In this document: positions 34,487 through 44,400 of the stretch, piece after piece
Layout: the number at the start of each line of letters is the position of its first letter
Position numbering within the stretch: the first letter of the stretch is position 1
Source of the DNA: Polytrichum commune
Taxonomy: Eukaryota; Streptophyta; Polytrichopsida; Polytrichales; Polytrichaceae
DNA length: 64,000 bases
NCBI GenBank assembly: GCA_950295325.1
Contig: OX485804.1
Coordinates: 42,396,429 to 42,460,428 of the forward strand
Reading direction: 5' to 3'
Position numbers and translations under genes: made by a program
The notes under the pieces: generated by a model
Told to the model about the DNA's origin: nothing
What the model saw: the letters and a program-made list of their open reading frames with translations, nothing else
The model's database searches: none

Positions 34487-37400
34487 CTCGCGCCCAAGTT
34501 TTGTAGACCTGTAGTTGGACACACAGACCCTGTGCGTTAACGCACAGGGTCTGCCCTTGTAGTTTTGGGGTGAGCGGCCACCCTTATCGTACAATATTTA
34601 AAGGTGCAAATGGTAGTGTCTAGAATCATTTTTGTTATTCTTCCTTGTGTTCGTCGTATTCTGTTGTTATTGTTGTTGCTATTGCTGTTGTTTTTGTAAT
34701 GTTATTGTTAATGTGTTTCTACTGGTTTTGAAATATTTATGAAACTTATTTCATTTGTTTTAGGACCAACCAATGGATTTGGAGAGAACGACTGTTATTT
34801 CTACTGGTGATGATTCTACAATGCATTCAACTCAAGATCGTCCATCTCAACAAGTTCATGTTCATCAGGACATATCGTCAAATCTTCATAATAAGAAAAA
34901 GAAAAAAATAAATGAATCTCTCGATAATTTTGACTCGGATGAAGATAATGATGGTGACAATAAAACCTATCAATAGAAAGTCTGGGAGCTTACGGACAAG
35001 CGAAAGGTTAATTCCACTTCAACAATTTCTTCAATCCGTGCTGGACCGAAATCTCGTTTGCGTGTACCTTTGTGTCGCATGGTTCCAATGCCTATTGTGC
35101 GTCCTGCTTTGAGAGGCGACATCACTAAATTGGAGGCTGACTTTTTCAATGGTTATCGTGATGGTGACCGTGTGTTTTATCTATCGGCTACCGACTGTAA
35201 GGGAAATTTTCAATTTGTAGATGACGAGGTTCGTGCATCTTGGAGCCCAAATTGGCCTCAAGCTAATGCGGTGTTTGAAACTGAGTTAAATGCCGATCCT
35301 TCATTTACATCATACAAGAACAAGATGTTCTTCATATGGGATGGTAATCACAGATTTTTTGCTTGGAAAAGTTATATTGACCGCTTGCATACCGAAGATT
35401 ACGAGCGTCATGTCGTTGTGGATTCCATCATTTTGGCGCCCGAGCTTGATGACATTCCAAGTTTGTTGACTGCTATGCACGACATCAACAAGTAATGTTT
35501 TTACTTCTTTATTTTCATTTATTTCTGGTTTGTATTTTATTATTTGAATTATATCATCCTAAATCCATGAATTCAATATTTTTTCAAGTCAACAGAAAAC
35601 TCTCACGTTTCTACCAATTTGGTGCATACTTTGTATCGGATGCAAAGTATTGGCACCATGCCTTTGACTTCTTTTAAAAAACAACTGGATCCTAGAAGTT
35701 ATAAGCGATGTGAGGAGAAGTCCGTTGAAACTTGGTATTCTTTGACGCGGCCAATTTTTCTTGATTATATGTACAGTGTAAGTTTTTCTAGCATTTCCTA
35801 CTATGTGTTTAATGTTTATTTATCTTTCATTTAGATCACATCTATATGTACTTATTAATTTTGGATTTTGTTTGATTTTTCAGCAAGAACTTGCCGAGGC
35901 TAGCGATATTGCTCTCAACCTTTACAATGAAACCCATCCTCTTGAACGAACTTCAGAAGGAGTTTCTAAAGCAATGTCCGCAGTTGTCAACAAAAAAACG
36001 TGCAATGTTGTCTTCTAGTTTTACAAAACAACTAGCAATTGCTGACATCAATCTCACCCCTGCTTTTCTTGAAGAAATTAAGCACCATTGGGGTTCATTT
36101 TCGGTGCCTGAAATGTTACAAGAGAAACTTCATCGTGTTGCTGTTAGTAATGTGGATCCAGATGTCAAAGTCGGATGGCTCAAGCTTTGGAATGGCAATA
36201 GATTTGACAAAAATGCATTGCATTTCCCGAAATCACCCCTCTCTGATTTTGCACTTGATGATTGGTTATCAAAGGCTACATATTGGGCACAGTTAGAGAA
36301 AAAAGCTATTGAAGAGCTTCAAAGTATTCTTTCATCTCCTCTTCAATTGCCTGCAGATGTGCCTACTCTCTCCGAATATATCCAAACCTGGAAGTTTGCG
36401 GCTTTCAATTCAATATTCTATCGTGAATTCAAAAGCGGAAAAGTAAAAAAACACAACGTTTGGGATGAGCAACCGAATATTGATCTTGCTATGAAGCGTG
36501 TTCTATAGAGGTACAACTTATTCTTTATTATTTCTTGATATTTTTTCATTACATTTTACTTTTCATTCAATATTTGGCTCATAATATTTTTGTGTGTAGG
36601 TATTTCCGATATGTTTTGATTCCGCACAAATGCGTTATAGGAGAACCTCGTTTTTTTCCAAATTGGCGTGACACTGGTGCGGAAGACTCATGCATGTTCA
36701 CTACTGAGATTTGTTTGGATTGGTCGCTCCCACACTATGAGGATTGTGGTTGGTATCTTGATTGTCCTAAGGATGCATGTCCGTCAAGTGAGAAGACAAT
36801 CCGTCAGATAAATGATGCCAAAAATGTAGATCCTCGTGATACTGCAATTTTGCAAGCACAAATTGTGCAGCTTAAACTTAGAGAGCCAGAACCAAAAGAG
36901 ACAAAACGTCGTAAGAGAAAACATGTTCCTGAAACCAAAATACAAGGTCAATCGGAAATTTCACAACATGAAGAATTGCTTGTTCTTTCCAATGATTTGG
37001 ATAAGAATACACTTGGAGGCGAAAGTTCAAAATCCGGGTGCGATGTATTGAAATTTCATTACTCTAGCACCTATGACGCTATTCATCGTGCGCCAACGAA
37101 TGTTTTGATAAAAGAGTTATTCATACTGAAGAACTTTCTTACGCTCTCTTTTGCTCGATCTACTGCTGTCAAGAACAAGTCTGAAGGGGTTGAAGTAAGC
37201 CCTCCTGAGTGGATCCAATGGCGGGCATTTCTTGAAAATGTAAGTAATCTTCATTTTGTATTTTCTGTAATGTTCTTACTTTCATTTGGATTTTATTTTG
37301 TGTCTTATATTGTGATATGTTGTGGTATTTCAATTCAAAGACAATCGCGAATTTCATGTCATGGGAAGTCCGACTCCATTTGCCGTTGACTTGGTTTTTC

Positions 37401-38719
37401 TGCAATTTCCGGACGGTTTTGACTTCAACCTCTCCAATAGACCTGCTGAAATTCCTCTTTGGAATAAATATGACAAGAACTGGATGGTTGCAACAATGTC
37501 CTTGTGCAAGTCCATCTTGTCTGATGATGGCGTCCTCATAGTATTTTCTGCTATCGATATGCAAACCAAGAAGGTTTTTAATTCAACCTTACACAACGGC
37601 AACATGAAAGTTCTTAGGACTTTTATTTGCCTCAATTCGTACATGGTGTTCAAGGATCCGGAGTCTCCAACCTACACCGTAAGTATAACACATCACAATT
37701 GTTTCTATTTAATTATTTTGGTGTTATTTGCATTGTATATAGTTTTAATACAATTTACATTTTTTTTGTAGACTCCGGCATTTATGGCTCATGTCTTGGT
37801 AAGGGATTTTACTACCAAAAAATCCACGAGACAACCAAACTCCACTTTTTTCGGCACTGGATTGAAAAGCAAAAACTTGCTTTTCAATTTTGTGGATGAA
37901 AAAAACACGCTTCTTCAAAAATCGGGAAGACCTTGGAGGGGGCCATATCAAAAATCGCCGCGTTTTTTTCAAGATCTTATTGAATTGTTTACACCATCGA
38001 ATGGACGCGTTGTTGATTTGACATGTTCCACTGGAGCATCTATCCTAGCAACACGCGCATGTGGCAGACATCTTCTTGCATTTGAGGGTGATAATGACAT
38101 GTTTGAGCACATATTAAAACCGCTTTTGGAAAAGGTTTTGAAAGAGGGGTCATCTAAGGAGAATATACAAGATCTCACAAAAGAAGATAATGACCTCTCG
38201 GATGAGGAGATGCTTGAATTTGAGTGTGAGTAAGTTTTGATACAAATTTTTTTTATTCAATTCATTCGTTTCATTCAATTCATTGGTTCATTTTTATTTC
38301 TTCACATTATTTACATGTTTCATCGATTTGATTTCAGGAATACGATTGGAAAGAGGACATGTCTCCCGTTTTGGGCACATAGACAATTCCTACGAAGTCC
38401 AAGTCGTAGCCCGCGTCTCCCATCATATGCCGAGAATGTTGCAATTGCAATGTTGAATCTCGAAGATTCGGATCCAAATGAAGAATCTTGCTATAGTTCC
38501 AAAATCAATTCGCAATGCAAAGGTGCTCGAATATATATAGATGACGAGGCAAAAGATAGTTTCATGTCTAGTGCTACTACTTATGAATAAATTTTTGGAC
38601 TTCATGTTGTTTATCCTTCTCAACCCTCTTATTACTAAACCCTAAAATCATCATTTTTAAGGCCACAATTCCACGGTTATAGGATATTGGTGGCCCTATT
38701 ACCAAAATTTTCATCTTCC

Positions 38720-38787
38720 TCACTGCTCATAAGTTACCGCTCATCGCTCACCGCTCATTGCTCACCGCTCATAAGATAGCACTCCCC
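38720..38787. repeat. Right terminal inverted repeat of the young MULE
   Basis: Read inward on the minus strand, GGGGAGTGCTATCTTATGAGC is followed by TGAGC-type units and GTAAC, matching the left end with scattered differences. TAAGATAAG follows directly at 38,788-38,796. Confidence 0.9.
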
Positions 38788-38796
38788 TAAGATAAG
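38788..38796. repeat. Right target-site duplication of the young MULE
   Basis: TAAGATAAG, an exact match to 26,885-26,893. Confidence 0.92.
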
Positions 38797-39153
38797 GGAC
38801 GCGAGCCTTAGAAAAGTAACTGACAAAGGTGAATGGGCAACAACCATTTGAAGGTAGGCAGGGAAGAAGATGAGTTGGCTCAGGGAAAATTAAAACAAAA
38901 TAAAATTGAGGACAAGGGGAGGGGAAAAAGAAGGGAATTAAGAGGGAAGGAGAAGGCAACAACAAAAGGGAAAAAATAAAAGAATAAATTCCAGAATTTT
39001 TTGGAAGGAACGATAAGAATAAATGAATTAGCGATATTAGGGCCCGATTAGTCTATTTTTGAACATTTTGGCCACAAAAGTGCAAATTTCCACTAGACTA
39101 AGGAAATTTTAGAATTTTTTTGAAAGAGAAGCATTTTGAGCGCTTACATCTAA

Positions 39154-41030
39154 CAAATTTCTATCCCGCCGAAGAAGAAAGTTTTAGGTTGTCAATGGAA
39201 CCATCATAACCAATGAAATAAGAGCCTCATGAAGAGCAACAACATGTTGGGAGAGGAGGTAAACATAAACGGAAAGCGCATACTACCAGCGAAAGTGGTT
39301 GTACCTTCGCTGCCGCCGCCACCGCCACCATTTACACCAATACCACAAAATAATAAACTCAATATATGTTGATTTGCACCTTGATGATATTGCATTAACT
39401 CTTAGTCCACCCCAAGTTGTTATTGCTTCAATACCTTCAAATTATGTTTTTCAATCTGAACATGTTGTTGTTAAAGCTTCTGATGGATCTAATATACACA
39501 AGGTTTCTACGTTTGTGAAGAACAAGTCCATCTCCAATATGTTGGAGAATGGTGCAATCGACAACCCAATATTGATGTCTGTGTTTGAATTTGTCAAAAA
39601 TGTTAGTGAGCTTGAACAATATTATTTAATTTTTTTATGTTTTTGCAAATTTTTGTGCTTGAAAATAATTCTTTATTGTTTACGGAATTCTAATGTATTT
39701 CATTTTTATTTATAGGTTGGCCATGCTTGTAAGACTCGTGTTTCGTCCGAAATTTGTAAATTTGATGAATTTGATCTTATCATTGCGGATTTGCCAGAGG
39801 ATCTACTTGTTCTGAATGTGTCTTTTCTTCCATATTTAATTTCATCTTAGAATGCACACAACTCAAAGGACATAAAAACATTGTTTGAATTTGCAGATGG
39901 TTTTTTTTCACAGATGATGCTCCATTGTTATTATTTCTTTTAGAATTCAAAACTATTAGGGATGATGTTAGGGCATTTGCTGCTTCATATGAATTTGCAT
40001 TGGCAAAGGATTGGTGGGCAATAAATGAATTGTCATTATGTCTGCCAACATGTACAAAACTTACGGTACACTCTTATCTTTAATTTTTAAGTATTTTTTT
40101 CGAATATGTGTGGATTATATTTGTTGTTTGATACCATGACAAATAATCGTTTTCTAAAAATGAGGATACAACATTGTATATAGACTCGACGGTTTCGGCT
40201 CATGATGTTCTTTCGATTGGAGCACCGTTCACAATTTGTTTTCAACAAAATAAGTGGTCTATCTCCAATGGAAGTGGAGGCCCTAGATATTTTTGTCAAT
40301 CGTACTACGCCTAAGACTTAATTGATGCACGAAAATATCTCATGGAAGGAATACGTGAGAAAGATCCAAAGTCTTTGCAATTTCTTATTGAAGCATTGAC
40401 TAAACCAGGAGATGTTGTCCTTGATGTTTATGCATCTACAAGTTGGAAACAAATTATTTTTTGTTTTTTTGTAAGTTTTAGAATTTAAATCTTTTATACA
40501 TGACAAATATGTTATGATGTGCACGATTGTATTTATTGCAGGTGCATCTATTCATGCTTGCCGTCACAGCATTCGAAAAACACTTGGCAATTTTTGACGC
40601 AATATTAGCCCCTTTATGTGATTCATTGCCACCTCCTATTGTCCATGGCTCGCAATCAATTAATATGGCATGCAAAGATGATGACGAGCCTATTCGGAAA
40701 GTTCCAAGGAAATCTTGCTTGAATACATAAGTTTGTTGGTTTGAATGATTTTAAAATTTTGGTTTTTCTTGTGGATTACTTAGTCTTCCACCAATTGTTT
40801 CGAACATTTTTTAATATTGTATGTAGAAAAATGAAGGATGCGATGTCCCCCCCTCATCAATTGATTCTCCCTGTGTATGCCGAGTCTAAGGCAATACGGT
40901 TAGCAACCGTCATTACACCTCCAAGGCAAAGTAAATCTAAACATTATGATCTTCGTATCTTGGCATTCATGGATATAAAGGCAGAGGAATGTAATGTTCG
41001 TGTTTGTAATAATAAAGAGAATAATAAATA
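39154..41030 (+). pseudogene. 3' part of older ParB/methyltransferase-like MULE gene
   Basis: Continues the pseudogene at 23.2-25.8 kb beyond the LTR. Matches to the young gene, in order: a basic stretch 'GGKHKRKAHTTSE' (against 'KRRKRKHVPETK'); 'CKFDEFDLIIADLPEDLL' (against 'FAVDLVFLQFPDGFDF'); 'WWAINELSLCLPTCTKLT' before a GT donor at about 40,063 (against 'FICLNSYMVFKDPESPTYT'); 'SLQFLIEALTKPGDVVLDV' (against 'FFQDLIELFTPSNGRVVDL'); and a last exon with 'VYAESKAIRLATV' near 40,880 (against 'SYAENVAIAMLNL'). Stops and frame shifts are frequent. Its motif IV-like site keeps an acidic residue (ADLP), unlike the young copy (LQFP). Confidence 0.8.
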
Positions 41031-41371
41031 ATAGAATAGAATATAGGTGCATAAAGAGGTCTTGCACATGACTTGGTATATACGTGCACATGTTTTTTTT
41101 GTGGCAATTATCTAGTTTTTATAAAATAACCACTAAGAGTGGACATTGATTTGTGTGACCATTGTCTAAAATCCCTAAACCCTAATGATTTCCACAACAT
41201 CATTGTTTTATAGCTTCCATCATTGTTTCAAATGTTCATATGAATTGGAGCAATCAATTGGCAAGTTAGTTTTCGGCATGTAACATGTGTTGATGTTTGA
41301 GCTACAAGTATGTGGTAATAGGATACCAAACCCTCGGTGATGGGTATGTTTCTTGAATTTTTCTCACCCTA

Positions 41372-41417
41372 ATCCGCTCATTAGTTACTGCTCACCGCTC
41401 ATATGATAGCGTTCCCC
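41372..41417. repeat. Right terminal repeat of the older MULE
   Basis: Read on the minus strand: GGGGAACGCTATCATATGAGC, then GGTGAGCAGTAAC. This matches the ends of the young MULE. It lies about 390 bp beyond the last exon of the older gene, where the right end of that element is expected. No matching left end was found in the window. Confidence 0.8.
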
Positions 41418-44400
41418 TTTTCAAATGATTTACTATCATTTGGAACATCATGTAGTACAATAAAGGATGTCCAACGAAATCCTTCCAATTTATTACATTT
41501 GGTGTATAAAAATTAAACAACAAGGAGCTTGATTATTATTCAAAGAATGTCCTTATATTTTGCCATGGATAAGTTGTAAGGGATGTTCTCTCACATGTAG
41601 AAATATGGCCTAGAAATGCGAGAAGTTACATGAATATAGGGGCTATCTAGGATTTTGGAATGTCCACACCTTGTGTATGTTGTAGTCCCTCAACAGGGTC
41701 CACTTTCATTTTACACTAAGTTGGAGGGCCCATCACTTGCAAAATTGGAATTTATTTCCCACGATGTGGCCTTTGGTGGTAAGTAAACATGATAAAAATC
41801 ATTGTTATTTAAACTTTGAGTCTCTTGAAAGATCCAATAGATAAAAGAAAGTAAATCATAGAGCATATCCCTATGACGTGCATGGTTGGTTTATAAGGTG
41901 GATCAACCTGTAACATATTCCCAACATTTCAACATACATAGAGAATCTAAAACAAGTAAAGTTGGCTCGAGCATATTTGAAAAAGAAAAAGAAAAATCCA
42001 AATAAGGAATGTAGGCATTGAGCTCAAAGGTTTTGGAGTCCAAAGGGATATCTATTTTCTACTAAGGTTCTATTTATAGAAACACATGAAGGATCTTCTT
42101 CCGGAATTGTACATTTCATACCTTAAAATGTACACAAGCCCGGTTGGATATTACCACTTGGAAATAAGGCATCCATATGTATATAATAATGTGATGGCTT
42201 GAGGAGATACCTTACACAATATGCCAACATGATCCATCCGATCTATTATTATTAGTTGGGTGATGACTTTTCTCGAAAAACTCCCCACAATGAAGCTATC
42301 TGCAAAGTCCTTCAAAAATGCACCAAACGAAGAGTTTCATGTTGAGTCATTGGAGGATTTTTTTTTTAATTAAAAGCTCATTCGAGCATAAAATCTTAGA
42401 GCCCGGATAGTGAAAATTGGCCTGATGACTTTCTTTCCTAGAGGAATATATTTTACGACCAAGCTTTGAGAGAGAACTTGGAGGAGTTGGGCCCATGTAG
42501 GACTCAACAAGTCTACATGCTCTGCATTGGCTTGCCATTGCAAGTCAATTGGCAGTTCAATTAGGCAACCTAAAATCCATGACTTTTTGAATAAACTTGC
42601 ACTCTGATGATCTAGGAAACTCATCAAAAGATTCCATGTGACAAATTCTACATAGTTTTGATGTCTCTATCCCTTTGGACATAGCCAACAAGTTTTGATC
42701 TAAACTATTGGTTATGGACTACATTATGCTATGCAATAATACTCTAGTGCATGATCGCAATATGTGTAGTTTTGCACAGAATATTGTATGCACACACATA
42801 ACCCACCTTAGCATCTTTGTAGGAGTGAGGCTAGCTCATCACCAGGGACGGAATTTTTTCTGTAATTGTTTTTCCAAAATCACACCACCACTTCAAAAAA
42901 ACATATTGGAATCTGTAAAAACGATGGAGACAGCACGCCATTGCCCTTTGTTTGTTACGCCTAGCTAGGTCAACGAATCCATTTTTCCAGAATTTCAGTC
43001 ATGCCTCCAAGAATTTGCACGATTTCAGTTGACAGATGCGGGTGCACTGCCTGGGTCCAAATGCATGAAGACAAGAACCCGACAATGTATGCAGACAGGT
43101 CTACGACTCACACGCGGAGATTGAGAAGTTGGAACCTAATTTATGGAGCCAAGGTCGACATGGTTTCCTGTCAATCTAGTTACGGAGTCCCAGATCTGGG
43201 GGCTTCAAGTTCCCAGCCTCCTCATCAGGGTGTTTGCAATTGAGGGATTTATTTAAAGATTGGTTTGAACTTTGAAATTTCAAGCTCCCCAAAATCAGCT
43301 GGAAGGGATCGGAGAAACACTGATGAGTAGGGAGCATTGATGTGTCTCCTTGCAGGTGCCAAACTCCTGCACCCAAATTATGACGTGCGCATGGACTCAG
43401 CCGTATTTAGCTCCAACTCTGGACTCTGGAGTCTAGAAGCACCACCTGCATGCAGGCCCTCCCCTGTTCATGGGTCATCATCTCAGCTTCTTGGCTCAGT
43501 GGTTATATACCTGCAGACAGGCGGCCAGAGTGCCAACAATCTCTGCTGCATGCGAGCCCTCAAGCAGCGAGATCAAACACAACACAAAACAAAAACACAA
43601 CGTCATGTTATCATTGACCTGATTTTTATGTTCCCCGTGTTCAATTCTGGGTCAGAAGTTGGGGGTATCATGAATATCTGTCTGCAGTTTAAATCCCGGT
43701 CGCAACCCAGGGAGGGAGGGAGGAGGAAGGGATAAGGGCATGTTTTACACTAGTGACCAGTGACCATCACTTTCCTAATTTCTCTCATTGCTTAAAAAAT
43801 GAGTGGTGCGGTCGCACTTCATTTTGCACAAGATCACCATTGACCAAAATATAAGAGTGAGCATGTCGGGATCGAGGAGAAAGTGACATGTCTAGAAATG
43901 GATGACGTAGGAATGTGACCTGGATTTTGTGGTAGTAGCATCCAAATAGGTTGTCTAATCAGAAAATGAAGGCGATCATGTCAATAAAGAGTTTATGGGT
44001 AGTTGTATATTTTAATTTTATTTATAAAAAAAAACTCGTTATAAACACCGTGTCCTGGTCTTGGTCCACTTCACACTACATCCCATGCCATGGCTTTTCT
44101 GTAAAGTGATGTGGATATCTGTTGGTCATGCACATCACATGCAAATGGTTGCAAAAACTCATAGCGCGTCATGGACGTCAATCAGCAACACCATTAAATT
44201 GAGATTGAAACGACAATGCATGTATGTGATTTTACAATTGCACATCAATCGAGTGAGACGATTCTGATCAATTCAACCAACATCAGTCAAAATTGCTTGT
44301 GGAGATCCGCTGTGTAACTTATTGATCGCCAGATTTTGAGGATCGACTGAGGTTGAGTTTAATCCCAATGGGGGTTTGATCAGTTGGTCTCATCATCACG

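Larger units (their letters stand above)
32226..38590 (+). pseudogene. MULE-borne ParB-like/DNA methyltransferase-like gene, 8 exons
   Basis: Exons by GT-AG and frame: 32,226-32,507; 34,764-35,491; 35,596-35,777; 35,884-36,510; 36,600-37,243; 37,341-37,678; 37,772-38,229; 38,338-38,590, for about 1,170 residues. Exon 1 is Lys/Arg-rich (nuclear-like). Residues about 193-310 resemble ParB: 'MPIVRPALRGD' and 'FFIWDGNHRFFAWKSYI'. Exons 6-7 look like a permuted amino-methyltransferase: a motif-IV-like 'VDLVFLQFPDG', then motif I 'VVDLTCSTGASILA' and 'CGRHLLAFEGDND'. Lesions: TAG at 34,974-34,976; a one-base phase mismatch at the exon 2/3 junction; an A7 run at 35,992-35,998 one base too long; TAG at 36,506-36,508. 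The older copy has sense codons at both stop sites. Function is unknown; a role on the element's own DNA is inferred. Confidence 0.75.
26894..38787. mobile_element. Complete two-gene MULE transposon, 11.9 kb
   Basis: The element is bounded by related terminal inverted repeats (GCTATCTTATGAGCG near both outer ends) and an exact 9-bp TSD. Contents from left to right: a duplicated transposase 3' end with a SINE between the copies; the transposase on the minus strand (31,710 to 27,780) with a 32-bp-period palindrome array in its intron; a 515-bp divergent promoter region; and a plus-strand ParB/methyltransferase-like gene (32,226-38,590) with further palindrome arrays in its 2.26-kb first intron. 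The transposase is open and the second gene is damaged. The target was a solo LTR that had itself landed in an older relative of this element. Confidence 0.9.
25776..39148. mobile_element. Solo LTR (about 1.47 kb) split by the young MULE
   Basis: The left end starts TGTAAG at 25,776 and the right end finishes CTTACA at 39,148, which are inverted TG..CA termini. TCTAA is repeated at 25,771-25,775 and 39,149-39,153, a 5-bp TSD typical of LTR retrotransposons. Excluding the MULE and one of its TSD copies leaves 25,776-26,893 plus 38,797-39,148, about 1,470 bp without ORFs, which fits a solo LTR. Joining the flanks restores an exon of the older gene, reading 'AWFIECLTNFYPAEEE', aligned to 'GWYLDCPKDACPSSEK' of the young copy. 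Its retrotransposon family is unknown. Confidence 0.82.

Noticed and set aside
34331-34594. Open frames running through the palindrome arrays, here and at 29,240-29,504 on both strands
   Set aside because: They are by-products of tandem palindromes, with repeated phrases such as 'WVERPKL' that follow the repeat unit. They have no independent coding evidence.
34974-34976. Programmed stop-codon readthrough or RNA editing at the in-frame TAG codons of the second MULE gene
   Set aside because: No readthrough context is evident, nuclear stop-codon editing is not expected in plants, and the other lesions in the same gene make simple decay more likely.
34764-38590. Bacterial or phage contamination as the source of the ParB/methyltransferase-like gene
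   Set aside because: It has several GT-AG introns whose positions are shared with the decayed copy at 23-41 kb, and it lies inside an eukaryotic transposon with intact TSD.
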